A DNA stretch of 64,000 nucleotides, taken from Cocos nucifera. Lineage: Eukaryota; Streptophyta; Magnoliopsida; Arecales; Arecaceae. Shown piece after piece: positions 46,361 to 59,400 of the stretch; the first letter of the stretch is position 1, and the number at the start of each line of letters is the position of its first letter. The position numbers and the translations under genes were made by a program. The notes under the pieces are model-generated. The model searched no databases and was not told the DNA's origin. It saw nothing but the letters and a program-made list of their open reading frames with translations. The stretch is from contig QRFJ01000747.1 of assembly GCA_006176705.1 (NCBI GenBank), forward strand, positions 186,001 through 250,000. Direction: 5' to 3'.

Positions 46361-47100
46361 GACCAAGACTTCATTTAGTGAACATAAAGAAAGCACAAAT
46401 GAGTTATTGGGACTTATACATTCGGATGTATGTGGTCCTATAACAACTCAGGCCAGAGGAGGATACTCTTATTTTATAACATTCACTGATAATTTATCAA
46501 GATTTGGATATGTGTATCTTATGAAACATAAATTCGAAACCTTTGATAAATTTAAAGAGTATCAAAGTATGGTCGAGAAATAAACTGAAAAGAGTATAAA
46601 ATTTTTTTGATCTGATCGGGGAGAAGAATACTTATCCAGTAAATTTTTAGACTATCTTAAAGTAAATGGCATTCTCTCTAAATTGACCCCTCCTTATATG
46701 CCATAATTAAATGGTGTAGCTGAAAAAAGAAATCATACCTTATTAGATATGATACGGTCCATGATATGCTTCATAGAATTATCTATTTTTTTCTGAGGTC
46801 ATACCTTGGAGACCGCAGTATATATTTTAAATAGAGTACCTTCTAAGTCTGTATCTAGTATTTCATATGAGATATAGAGAGATAAAAAATATAATTTTAA
46901 GTATCTTAAGATATGAGATTATCCAGCATATGTCAAAAAAAAATTTGGACATAAGCTAAATGCTAGATCAGACAGATGTCTATTTATCGGATATCCTAAA
47001 GATAGTATGGGATATCTATTCTACCATCCTACTGAACAAAAGGTGTTTGTAAATAGGCATGCCACTTTCATGAAAAGAAAGTTTATCCTAGAAAGAGATA
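46361..47100 (+). pseudogene. Copia-2 integrase
   Basis: Catalytic core with D in LIHSDVCGPITT (about 46420), D in SDRGEEYLSS (about 46612) and E in NGVAEKRNHTLLDMIRSM (about 46712), then LNARSDRCLFIGYPKDSMGY near 46955. Stops interrupt it at about 46580, 46607, 46705 and 46795. Confidence 0.87.
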
Positions 47101-47160
47101 GTGGGAGAAATATTGAACTTAGTAAAGTTCAAGAAGAATATTTCTCAACCAAATAAATAC

Positions 47161-48800
47161 ATAAATATGGAAGAACCAGAACACAAAACTCCTATCCATA
47201 GGTTTGATAGAGTGCAACATGCACCTATGACGTACGGATTCATTATTGAGAATAATAAAGCCCAAGTCATTGAGAATGATGAACCTCTGATCTATACAGA
47301 AGCAATCATGAGTAGGGACTCTAAAAAGTGGCTAGCTGCCATGCAATCCGAAATGGACTCAATGTACACCAACAAAGTATGGACTTTGGTGGATGCACCA
47401 AAGGGAGTAAACTCTATTGGGTGCAAATGGGTCTTTAAGGAAAAGATTGGAGCAGATGGTCAAGTTGAAATCTATAAAACCAGATTGGTGGCTAAGAATT
47501 TCAGACAAAAATAGGAGATTGATTATGATGAAATATTTTCACCTATTACCATGCTCAAATCTATTCGGATTATGCTTACCATAGCAGCATACTATGATTA
47601 TGAAATATGAAAAATGGATGTGAAGACCGCCTTCCTTAATGATTTCCTAGAGAAGGAGGTCTACATGTCATAGCCAGAGGATTTTGTCTCAAATAAGAGA
47701 TCAAATCAGATATGCAAACTTAAGAGATCCATTTATGAATTAAAGCAAGCATCAAGAAGTTGGAATATCCGCTTTGATGTTACAGTCAAAGAGTTTGGCT
47801 TCATCAAAAATGTAAATGAACTGGGTGTATACAAGAAGACTAGTGGGAGTGCCATAGTTTTTTTGGTTCTATATATAGATGACATACTCCTCATTAGGAA
47901 TGATATTCCAATGTTGCAATCGATCAAATCATGGCTATCAAATAAATTTTTCATGAAAGACATAGGAGAAGTATCCTATACACTTGGAATAAAGATCTAT
48001 AGAGATAGATCTAAGAGGATGCTAGGCTTGTCCCAGTCTAGGTATATTAACTTAATACTGAAAAGGTTCAGTATGGATGGGAGTAAAAGAGGTCACTTAC
48101 CCATGAGTCAAGGTATATATCTCTTTAAGAAGATGTCTCCTAAAATACCTAAAGAGAGAAATAGAATGAGTTCGGCTGTAGGATCAATTATGTATGCCAT
48201 GTTATGTACCAGGCCTGATGTTGCTTATGCCTTAGGCATTGCAAGTAGATTTCAGGCTGATTCAGAAGAGGATCATTAGAAAGCTGTGAAGAATATTCTT
48301 AAATACCTAAGAAGGACTAAGGATATTTTTCTTATATATGAAGGATCTGATCTTAAACTAGAAGCATATTCTGACTCTAGTTTTCAATCAGACCCAGATG
48401 ATAGGAAATTCATTTCAAGGTATGTCTTTACTCTGAATGGTGGAGCAATAAGTTGGAAGAATACTAAGCAGCCAACTGTAGCTGACTCAATCACTGAGGC
48501 AGAATATATAGCTACAAGTAAAGCCGCCAAGAAAGCTATCTAGATGAAGAAGTTTATCACAGAATTAGATGTTGTACCTAAAATTGATTATCCAGTACCA
48601 CTTTACTATGATAAGATTGGAGCAGATGCTCAAGCAAAAGAACCAAGGTCTCATCATAAGTCCAAGAATATTCTGAGATGCTTCCATTTCATTCGTGAAA
48701 TTATTGAAAGATAAGATATTTTCATTGAATGAGTAGATACAAAGAACAACATAGCAGATCCGTTCACTAAGATTTTACCATAGTAGTAGTTTGATCGACA
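47161..48800 (+). pseudogene. Copia-2 reverse transcriptase and RNase H, first copy
   Basis: Reverse transcriptase from SKKWLAAMQSEMDSMYTNKV (about 47320), through GCKWVFKEKIGADGQVEIYK and MDVKTAFLND, to the catalytic YIDDILL near 47873. RNase H shows KLEAYSDSSFQSDPDDRK near 48355, SITEAEYIATSKAAKKA near 48490 and NIADPFTKILP near 48750. Five or more stop codons interrupt it (for example 47512, 47608 and 48541). Confidence 0.92.
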
Positions 48801-48857
48801 CCTTGAATGTATGGGATTAAAATATAAGAGCGATTGGCTTTAGTGCAAGTGGAAGAT

Positions 48858-48877
48858 CGAAAGAAATATGCCCTCAA
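48858..48877 (+). repeat. LTR-start fragment at the internal duplication junction
   Basis: 'cgaaagaaatatgccctcaa' is the first 20 bases of the copia-2 LTR (TG changed to CG). It is followed directly by reverse transcriptase sequence from position 47559. Confidence 0.85.
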
Positions 48878-50191
48878 ATCTATTTGGATTATGCTTGCTA
48901 TAGCAGTATACTATGATTATGAAATATGGCAAATGGATGTGAAGACCGCCTTCCTTAATGATTTCCTAGAGAAGGAGGTCTACATGTCATAGCCAGAGAA
49001 TTTTATCTCAAATAAGAGATCAAATCAGGTATGCAAGCTTAAGAGATCCGTTTATGAATTAAAGCAAACATCAAGGAGTTGGAATATCCGCTTTGATGTT
49101 ACAGTCAAAGAGTTTGGCTTCATCAAGAATGTAGATGAACCGTATGTATACAAGAAGACTAGTGGGAGTGTCATAGTTTTTTTGGTTCTATATATAGATG
49201 ACATACTCCTCATTGAAAATGATATCCCAATGTTGCAATCGATCAAATCATGGCTATCAAATAAATTTTTCATGAAAAATATAGGAGAAGTATCCTATAT
49301 ACTTGGAATAAAGATCTATAGAGATAGTTCTAAGAGGATGCTAGGCTTATCCCAGTCTAGGTACATTAACTTAATACTGAAAAGGTTCAGTATGGATGGG
49401 AGTAAAAGAGGTCACTTACCCATGAGTCAAGGTATACATCTCTTTAAGAAGATGTCTCCTAAAATACCTGAAGAGAGAAATAGATTGAGTTCAGCTGTAG
49501 GATCAATTATGGATGCCATGTTATGTACCAGGCCTGATGTTGCTTATGCCTTAGGCATTGCAAGTAGATTTCAGGTTGATTCAGAAGAGGATCATTGGAA
49601 AGCTGTGAAGAATATTCTTAAATACTTAAGAAGGACTAAGGATATTTTTCTTATATATGGAGGATCTGATCTTAAACTAGAAGCATATTCTGACTCTAGT
49701 TTTCAATCAGACCCAGATGATAGCAAATTCATTTCAAGGTATGTCTTTACTCTGAATGATGGAGCAATGAGTTGAAAGAGTACCAAGCAACCAACTATAG
49801 CTGACTCAATCACTGAGGCAGAATACATAGCTACAAGTGAAGCCGTCAAGAAAGCTGTCTAGATGAAGAAGTTTATCACTGAATTAGACATTGTACCTAA
49901 AATTGAGAACCCAGTACCACTTTACTGTGATAAGACTGGAGCAGTTGCTCAAGCAAAAGAACCAAGGTCTCATCATAAGTCCAAGCATATTCTGAGATGC
50001 TTCCATTTCGTTTGTGAAATTATTGAAAGACAAGATATTTTCATTGAATGAGTAGATACAAAGAACAACATAGCAGATCCGTTCACTAAGATTTTACCAT
50101 AGCAGTAGTTTGATCGACACCTTGAATGAATGGGATTAAAATATAAGGGCGATTGGCTTTAGTGCAAGTGGAAGATTGAAAGGAATATATC
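48873..50191 (+). pseudogene. Copia-2 reverse transcriptase/RNase H, second tandem copy
   Basis: A 1319-bp direct repeat of 47554-48872, starting mid reverse transcriptase. It again contains MDVKTAFLND, YIDDILL near 49192, KLEAYSDSSFQSDPDD near 49675, SITEAEYIATSEAVKKA near 49808, and NIADPFTKILP near 50068. A longer part is open than in the first copy (49182-49775). Several stops found in the first copy are absent here, for example the one after EEDH (48277), where this copy has HWKAVKN. Confidence 0.92.
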
Positions 50192-52637
50192 CTCAAGTCA
50201 ATCAAAATTTATATTTTGATGGGCTATTCTTTGTCTTCCAAACTTATGAAATGATATTTTTTCAAATAAATAAAGACATTTATTTCATCATATACTGCAT
50301 CTTAATTATTTATTTAAGATTATAATGAACCCCATAAATTAGGGCTATAGTTTTAGGGTTATGATGAGATCATACCAGTGAGACCTAAACTTTTAAAACT
50401 CTAATTTAAATATTTTTGATCAAAGGAATATTAAGTTAGGGATTAATGTTTCTGGTAAGACTGGCACATCCTTTGTATGCTCAATGGAGAGGATGATTGA
50501 TCTTACAATCATTTGTGTGCGATACTAATATAAGAATATGAGTGCTCATTAGAGAATGAGTTTACTGAATTGATCCAAGTCAAGAATATCTAATAGAGTC
50601 TTATCTACATGTCAATAGATGGTTCTCATAGTGGGAGTTGTGCATGTAGTCATTTGACCTGAGACTACCATAGAACCTTATATATATGAATCCATATTTT
50701 GGTTCATACTCATTCATAACTCAATCATGTACGGGATAATCTAGATATGGTGGATTATATATGAAGATTATGAGTAGGTCAACATGAAATCGATCACTCC
50801 TGGTAAGAGGAGATCGCATCCTACCTACTTCAATCAAATGATGATTCAAGCAGTCTTTGATCAAAGCATGAGGAAAAATTAGAAATGATTTCTAATATTT
50901 CATTAATTGAATCATCATTATAAGATTGAGAAAAATATGAATGTGATATTGGTTTTGATATATTTTCATACCCATAGTCATATTCAAGATGCAGGGTGAT
51001 CGAAGGATCCTATTGTATGGTAATTTTTTACTGAAGGATATTTTTGATATTTTCATCAAAATTTTATTTCTTTTAGGTAGACATGATATGTTGCTATATG
51101 TCAATCTTGTCTTATGGATTTGATTGAATTAAAGAATTTAATTTGATCGTTAATTAGAAAGTATTCTAATTGGTCAAATCAGGTTAGCTAGTTTTGACCT
51201 AAATCAGTTTGGTTGAGTTATAACCAAATTAAGTCAAATTGCACCCAGATCCACTGCTGGCTAGATATAAAATCCAATGAATCACACAAAGAAAATTGAT
51301 CAAGGGTCTAATCAGAATTAGATCATATTTGCAAGTTAAACATGCTAGCACATGTTGCAAACCCTAGCACCTAAATTCGAATCGGATTTCGATTTGGGCT
51401 AATTTTGATCTAAATTGAGTCAAATCAGATTTGGTCTTGAATTGGGTGAAGCCTAAATTTATTAACCTGATTTTGGGTGCCACTTACTTGAGTCCCATAT
51501 TCCAGAGACTCTCTCTCTTGTGCATGGGAAAATATTTTATGCGCTAGGGACTTCTTGGCGCATAGTTGGTTGGCACCAACCTCCGACTTTTCCACCATTT
51601 ACTTTATGTAAGTTTTGTTACGAAATATTCAGATCTAAGAAGAGGCGCAGAAGAATCCTTCTGCAGGTGAAATCCCTTCGTAGATAATCTGAAGTTTGGA
51701 TAAAGTAAGGAGGACTCCTTGCCGCCCACTCTACCTTAGCACCCCTTGGACCAAGTCAAAACCCATGGGGCTTTGACTTTTCCACTCTCATCTCCACACC
51801 TCCCCTCATATGTGGCATCCCCATTAAGGGCCATTAGATGGCCATCTAATGTGATCCAAGCCCTTGAATTATGGCGCCATATACTTATGCATCGCGACTC
51901 TTCATAGAAAAACTGCGTAAAATTAGTCCGAAGAGTCTTTTTGGTTTAAGGCACCTCTTGGACTAAGTCTACATAATTTTAAATGATGCAAAATTTAGAT
52001 GGTCATAAGATATGATGATGGGGTGTGAGATGTTGATGTGGGAAGGGCGTGAGAAATTAAGATGGCACCCCTACGTACATTATAAATAGGGGTGCGCACC
52101 GAGAGTCCAAAGCATCAGAAACTCTTTCCATCTTTCTTACAATAGGTTCTCTTGTCCAATTTTTTTTTTTTTCCCTTTCTATTGTCTAGATAAGGTCCTC
52201 ATTTAAGGATAAGAAGTCTTCCAATAAGACAAAGAGATTATGAATAAAAATTAAGAAGAGAAGGAACGAGAAAGGAAGGCAAGGAAAGGCTAGGAGGGTG
52301 ACATTAAAGGCTAAGGAAGGTTATGCCCAAATAATTAAAGTTCTTATCATAAAAATTTTAATTAAATTAATCAGAGGTACTGATGTCTTGATCAAGTCCC
52401 CGTGTGGATCAATATTGGAGGGTGAATACGTGAGCACCTGGTGGAAACTCTGATAGACTGTTGCCGATGATCAGAGTCAAAATTAGGGTTTAGCAATTGA
52501 GGTATGTTATATGTCATAAATGCATATTATATGATTTAAATTCTATTAAGATGGTCCTTGAATTTGGATTTGATTTTTTATGATTTTATAATTATGCTTT
52601 GAAATCCATGCTTTCATCCTGTACACCAAACCCAACA
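50177..52637 (+). repeat. 3' LTR of copia-2 (2461 bp)
   Basis: From TGAAAGGAATATATCCTC to ...CCAAACCCAACA, then AACAT. TATA box at about 52081. Confidence 0.9.
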
Positions 52638-52700
52638 AACATTAATGAGAAATATATTTTAGTATTGTGCTAAGAAAGCGTGTCCTTTGTGAAAATTTAG

Positions 52701-54643
52701 GCAGCACGTGGCTTTACATGATCCTCGATCACTCAGCACCTGGCTGTATTGGTCTAATAAACACAAGAATTTCTCCGATGCTGGTGGCCCTAGCTGCTAT
52801 TGAGGATGCCCGCAGAATGTGTTTACATGAATATGGGGGTGCTCCTGAAGTTAATATTTATGGAGATCCTACTTTCACCTTTCCGTAAGTATTGTTTGTA
52901 TTTTTACGACATAATCATAATTATTATTTACCCAAAAAAAAAAAACATAATTGTTATGTTCTTACCTTTTGTTATCTCTTTGAAAGCTATGCTAGCATAC
53001 TCACAAAGTCACTGTACAGTTCCAGTCATATAGATTTTGAAATGTGCCGTGCTTTCCACTCTTGATAAATTTGGTGTGCCAGATATTTGGATTATATGAG
53101 TTTGGAATTGATAAGAGATCCTTCCAGCATCACCTTAGCATCCATGTTTAGGTCATTCAAGAGTGGACAAAAATGTAGGAACTGTATATCTCTTCTCATG
53201 CATTAATTTTCATTGTTTTTTACAGTGGCAAACAGATGTTTAGTCATGTTAAAGAATAATTTCTGAATGAAGTCTATATCTATGCATGAAGAAAACAGTC
53301 AACTTTCTAGTGTCAACCATTATACTTGTAAAATGCCCAAGTTGACTTTTCCTAATGAATTTTTTGCACCATATGAGAATTTACAGGCATGAAATGCATT
53401 AATTAATTTGGATTTCTACTTATGTTCCACTTAAAATGCAGATATGTTCCATCACATTTGCATCCCATGGGGTTTGAGTTGGTCAAGAACTCATTACGTG
53501 CAGTTCAAGAATGATTTATGGATTCCGATAAAGATGTCCCTCTTATAAGAATTATAGTTGCTGATGGAATAGAAGATGTCATGATAAAGGTATGCCTCTA
53601 ATAATTGCTTGTTTCTGCTTTCAAGGTATGCCATACCTTACCAAATTAGATGGTACAATGCATACCATACCAGTTTGGTAGCGGTAAGTGGTACGGAAGA
53701 TGTATTAACACTCAATACACCGAACTAGTCTTGTACCGACATAGTAACAGGGTTCATTGATATGGAGCCCGGTACCGAGATGGCATATCTTGCTTGCTAT
53801 TCTTGTCTAGCTACTTAATCAAGCTTGATTATCACAAGATTGATGGCACAACTCTAGATGTGCAGATTTATTCAAACTTGAAGTTGTTTTGCCTAATTTT
53901 AAGTAGCATACCTTCACACTTGCACCTTTAAATATGCTATAATATTCATATCATTTCCTTTTACATGTCGTTTGTTGGGTTAGAACTCTATTCCTTTGCA
54001 AATTTAATGCATGAAAAAGCTCAATTGCAAACTAAATTTAATTAGTTCTTTTTTCCAGTTTGTACCATAGTTTACCTACACTTATATTGTCCTTTTCTCA
54101 TAATATACTGTACATAGACAAGTAAGTACCGCACCTTCACGTACTTCTGATTTTTTATTGGTTTCGTGACCAAAGCAGCCTTCACTAATATTTTGTCTTC
54201 AACATTTTGTCGGAAAGATGTTCTTGAGAATTGATACCCTGATGTTCTTTATTTACCACTTTGTGCATTAGAAGGCATGTAAATGGATACTATTCCTTGA
54301 GCATGCAAAAGATCTACAAAAATCTTGTTCACTATCTTGTATGTTGTGCAGTACATAGCAGGTGACTGTGTGAAAATTATGCAGTCATGCTTATAAGTCT
54401 TGGATTCTGATCAATGATTTTGTTTTACAGATCTCAGATGAATGGGGTGGTATTCCAAGAAGTCGCCTTCCAAAGATTTTTACCTATCTTTATAGTACTG
54501 CTAAAAACCCACTGGATGAATATTATGGTGGATTAAATGATGGGATAACTATGGCGCTGGATATGGTTATGGACTTCCAATCAGCCATCTTTATGCTCGG
54601 TATTTTGATGGTGATCTTCAAATTATATCTATGGAAGGATATG
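52701..54643 (+). pseudogene. PDK: Pyruvate dehydrogenase kinase, three middle exons (copy R)
   Basis: Exon A (52701-52884, donor GTAAGT) reads QHVALHDP, then after a frameshift near 52740 PGCIGLINTRISPMLVA and EVNIYGDPTFTFP. Exon B (53442-53589, acceptor TGCAG, donor GTATGC) has the N-box segment FELVKNSLRAVQE, then an in-frame TGA, then RIIVADGIEDVMIK. Exon C (54431-54643) has ISDEWGGIPRSRLPKIFTYL, where the G1 box normally has glycine in place of W. The same frameshift as in L follows ('atggcgctgg'), then GYGYGLPISHLYARYFDGDL. The exon phases join correctly. Exons before A are missing (copia-2 lies there) and the last exon is deleted from R. The kinase role is family knowledge; this copy is dead. 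Confidence 0.9.
53590..54430. other. PDK intron B-C with a 'ggtacc'-rich repeat
   Basis: Non-coding. At 53625-53790 there are many 'ataccataccag' / 'cggtaccg' words, like a degenerate short interspersed element. No ends are definable. Confidence 0.55.
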
Positions 54644-56442
54644 GTGCATCTATCATCATTTTAAATAGAATGCTTGACAAGAACTTTCTTTTTGTTGCTT
54701 GCAGTTTATCTGAGCTTTGCCTACAGTTCTGTCATTTTTCTTTTTGTTGTTTGTGATTCAGCATGAATCTACCTTTGATTAACTAAGATGTTGCACGGTG
54801 GGCGGGTGCAAAACATTATGAATTTAGTGTCCAAACATGCAAAACTATTGATATATTAATGTCTAAGACTTTTTGCTTAAATTTCAATTCTTGTTAGATA
54901 AGTTTTTTTTCCCCCTCCTATTGTTGTCTTCAAATTTTATCATATTAGTTATCTTAAAAGATTTCCTAATCTAGTGAGCTAGAGAAATCCTTAAACATTG
55001 GACTAGCATGGTAAAGAAAATACATGGAGCCAAACATCACATATACACAGACACAAAGAAATCTTAGATGCACTTGCAGACTATCTAGTTTAATTAGATA
55101 TTCTTGCATGGGTAGTAGGCTTTCTTCATGAAATGGTAGTGCAATGATGAATATGTTTCTATAAAATTGGTATCTACTACAATGATGGTACCATGGACAC
55201 ATCCTGGACATATCTCAAATAATTTTGTGTGTCTGCAACTCTATATGATACGAATAGAGTGCTGTGTCAGTATCAAGGCCCATATCGTTTGGCTAGCAGC
55301 ACGTTCGATACACCCCATGCCATTCCATGCTGGGCTTGAACCAACATAGCAAAGAGAGCGGGAGAGAATGAGAAATGAAGAGAGAAAAAGAGAGAAATAG
55401 GGGAGGGAAGGAGAGGGTGGGGATGCTGGTGGTGGCTGCTGGAGGGCTGTGGAGGCCCTAAATGATTGGAGGAGTGGGGGAGAGGGGGAACTGGAGAGAG
55501 GGAAAAAGAAAAAGAGAGAGAAAAGAGGGAGGGAAGGAGAGGGAGAGGGCAAGGTGGTTGGTGGTGGCTACTGAAGGGTGGTTGAGACCCCTAGATGACT
55601 AGAGAAGTGGCTCCATCTTCCTTTGGATTGAAATAGGGGCAAGTCGCCCCTCTTTCAAGCTCACCTCTAATTTAATTTGAGGAGGGTGGAGCCACTCCTT
55701 CGATCATCTAGGGGCCTGCATGGCCCTCCGACGACCACTGCTGGGCTCTCCACCTCTCTCTCTCTCCATAAGAGAATGGAGCTCTGATAACCCTCCGATG
55801 GTCTTACTGGCCTTTCCCTCTCCTTCCCTTTTCGTATCTTTCCTCTCTCTTCCTTTCTTTCCTTTTTCCTCTCTCTGTCCTCGCCAATCTCTCGTTTAAA
55901 TGCCTAAACTATTCAGTTAGCCCTTGGTATGGTTTGGTAAGCTCCAAACTGGATGGTTCAGAATGGTTCTGCCATCCATGTTGTGTTTATTGGCCTATAT
56001 GTTTGCTTTTAGAATCTATTATGCTTTTATTTGATTTCAAAGGAAAGAGGAATGATTACCAAAAAAGAAAACAAAAGAGAAAAAGAAAGTAAAGAAGAAA
56101 GGTTTTACTTATCCAGTGATGACTTCCACTCTTTCTTAGTGAAGGCTTCTCTTCCATCATAATCACCATCACAGGTCATAACCCCGGCATTCTTAACATG
56201 TCTAGTTTACATTCCTCATTTTGTGTTTACATCTGTGGTTGACATTCAGGAGCTTGATTACATCACTGTAATTTTCTTCCTTACTATTATTTGTCATATA
56301 TTCAGTGACTTTTGATAATAGCATTCATGTCCATTTTAGAACTGACGAGTTAGTAGCTGGGTTTATTGTGCTTCTAAAATTGCATCATTACACTTGTTTC
56401 TGTTCCATGTCAAGATATGCAAGTAAAGGTTGTTGTCAAGCC
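54644..56442. other. PDK intron right of exon C (copy R)
   Basis: Co-linear with L 8255-9591 and 15217-15706, without the CACTA element (empty site ATG at 55953-55955). R-specific purine-rich text fills 55258-55619, and part of it pairs as an inverted repeat with 55625-55760. Confidence 0.75.
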
Positions 56443-59400
56443 TGTAGGGTTTGGTGTATAGGGCAGAAGTATGGATTTCAAAGCATGATTATGAAATCAT
56501 AAAAATCAAACCCAAACCCTGGGATAACCTTATTAGAATTTAAATCATATAATATGCATTTATGACATATAAGAGGGTATTGGAATATACCTCAATCGCT
56601 AAATCCTAATTTTGACTCTAATTGCCTGCAGCAGTCCATCAAGGTTTCCACAAGATGCCCATGTGTTCACCCTCCAATGTTGATCCGTAAGGAAACTTCC
56701 TTAGCCTTTAATGTCACCCTCTTAGCCTTTCCTTGCCTTCCTTTCTTTTTTCTTATCTTCTTAATTTTTCTTCCTAATCTCTTTATCTTAAAGAGAACTT
56801 CTTATCCTTATTAGGACCTTGTCTGGACAAGAGAAAGAAAGAAAGAAAATTGGACAATAAGGAACTCTTGTAAGAAAGGAGGAATTTCTGATGCTTTGGA
56901 CTCTTGGTGTGCACCCCTATTTATAATGTACGTAGGAGTGCCATCTTAATTTCTCACGCCCTTTCCACATCAACATCTCACGCCCCATCATCATATCACA
57001 CATCCATCTAAATTTTGCGCCATTTATAATTACGTAGACTTAGTCCAAGAGGTGCCTTAAAGTAGAAGGACTCTTCGGACTAATTCTACGTAGTTTTATG
57101 AAGAGTCGCAATAATTCATTCAAGTGGCACCATAAATTTCCACCATTTGATCAGAGATGTTGGCCATCCAATGGCCTAAAAGTGGGATGCCATTCATGAG
57201 GGGAGGCGTGGAGATAAGAGTGGAAAAGTCAATGCCCCATGGGTTTTGACTTGGTCAAAGGGCCGCCAAGGTAAAGTGGGCGGCAAGGAGTCCTCCTTAT
57301 CCCATTTTCCAGATAGATTATGAAGGAGTTTAAGAAGCAGAAGGACTCTCCTCTATGCCTCCTCAGATCAAAAAATTACATAATAATTTTTATGTAAAAC
57401 AAAAGGTGGAAAAGTCAAAGAAAGTTGGCGCCAACCATTTATGCGCCAAGAAGTCCCTAGTGCATAAAATATTTTCCCACATGCAAGAGAGAGAGTCTCT
57501 GGCACGTGGGAATTAGGTAAGTGGTGTTCAAAACCAAATTAATAAATCTAGGTTCATCCAATTCAAGATCAAATCTAATTTATCAAAAATTGGATCAAAA
57601 TTAGCCCAAATCGAAATCCGATTCGAATCCGATTCGAATCTAGGTGCTAGGGTTTGCAACATGTGCTAGCATGTTCAACATGCAAACATGGTCTAATCCA
57701 ATTAGATCCTTGATCAATTGACTTTATGTGTGATCCATTGGGTTCTACATCTAGACAGTAGTAGATTCGGATGCGATTTGATCTAATTTGGTTATAACTC
57801 AACCAAACCGATTTATGTCAAAATTAGCTAACCCGATTTAACCAATTAGAACACTTTCTAATTAATGATCAAATTAAATTTTTTAATTCGGTCGAACCCA
57901 TAAGATAAGATTGACGTCTAGCAACGTATCATGTCTACCTGAAAGAAATAAAATTTTGATGAAAATATCAAAAATATCCTTCAGTGGAAAGTTATCGTGC
58001 AACTGAATCCTTCGATTATCCTGCATCGAATATGACTTTTAAAATGTCAAACCAATATCTATTTCTCAATCTATGGATGATTTGATAAAAAATAAAAAAT
58101 TTTTAAGCATCATGCTTTAATCAAAGACTTCTTGATTTTTTGATTAATAAGTGTGTTAGATATATGTGCCCTAGAAGCCAGAATTGGCTGACACTTGTAA
58201 TACACTTCTAGGGGCAAAATTATAATTTTGACTATAATCAATAAAATGGGTTATTTTCTATCACATATGTGTATTTAGTGTCTGTGATACATCCTTTGAG
58301 TTAATGGTAATGATAATTCATATTTTCAAGAGTTGAAAATTTAAGACATGAATAATCATTATTAACTCATAAAATGCTCCCGACCATAGGATCATCACGA
58401 GGATGGTGATTGATCCGGAAGGTTGGTGTACAATCGCTTCTCTTTAGTAGATGAGTCTTGAGTCTACGGTGTGGAGACACCGGAGCGAGAGTACAGGTAC
58501 TCGTTAGAGAACGAGGGCACTGAGCGTGACCACCTCGAGTAGTCATTAGGAAGTCTACCTTCTCGTCAATGACTGACTCGATGCTGCAGTAGTGTGTCTG
58601 GTTCTTTGACCTGAGGATGCATCGGCAGTTCACCTTGAGGGTGTTATAGTTTGACTACACCATTACTCGGTCTCCTAGCCATATGGAACCCTGAGGTGTA
58701 TGTTGGCTATAGCATGTTCATTGTAGGAACTGGATTGCATCAAGATGGAATCTATCTACCTCGGTGGTAGAGGAGCAGCCCTATGATGATCATGAGAATC
58801 AAGTCCAGAAGCCCATGGCCATGGCAGAGTGAAATAATAGAAAGAGTTTCTATTTAGATTTTCACATTGGACTTCGAATCGAATGATTACATCATATGAC
58901 AGACACTAGGGTTTGACGAGTTCACCTTAACCCTAATCTGATCGGGGCTCAAGATAGAAGAACTTAATCACACAGGTAGCTGCACCAAGAGGTTCGCATT
59001 CAGCTCTGATGGGTTGCCACCATATACTGCTAGGTGTCACTGGTGGATTTTGGGAGCAATTAGAATGATTTAGATGATCGATCATTCTAGCTGTTCGAAT
59101 CAGAAGAGTTCTGATCCATCGAAAGGCATTTTGATGATGTCGATGATAGAGATCATGACATATCCCATTACCATACAGAACTGAACCTAACTGGGTCACA
59201 CAAACAAGGGTTTGAATCTGGTGATCATCAATTGAACTGATCTAGTTCAATTGATCTGAATGAGATTCAATTAGGTTCAAGGAAATCGTGCTAGCACTCG
59301 ATTGAACCTAACGTTCTTCTTTTACTATCATAAATAAGTTGTCCTGACTGAGCCAAAGGAGTTTGTGCTCAATCAGAGGCCTTCATATGGTCTGACTGGA

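Larger units (their letters stand above)
41343..52637 (+). mobile_element. Copia-2: Ty1/copia LTR retrotransposon, 11.3 kb, decayed
   Basis: The order is 5' LTR, tRNA-Met-type primer site, leader, gag, protease remnant, GAG-pre-integrase, integrase, reverse transcriptase, RNase H, then a second tandem copy of the reverse transcriptase/RNase H part, then 3' LTR. Integrase before reverse transcriptase defines copia. It is flanked by AACAT. Over the first 230 bp the LTRs differ at roughly one base in ten, so it is older than the gypsy element. Many stops make it inactive. Its insertion site lies about 60 bp upstream of PDK exon A. Confidence 0.92.
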
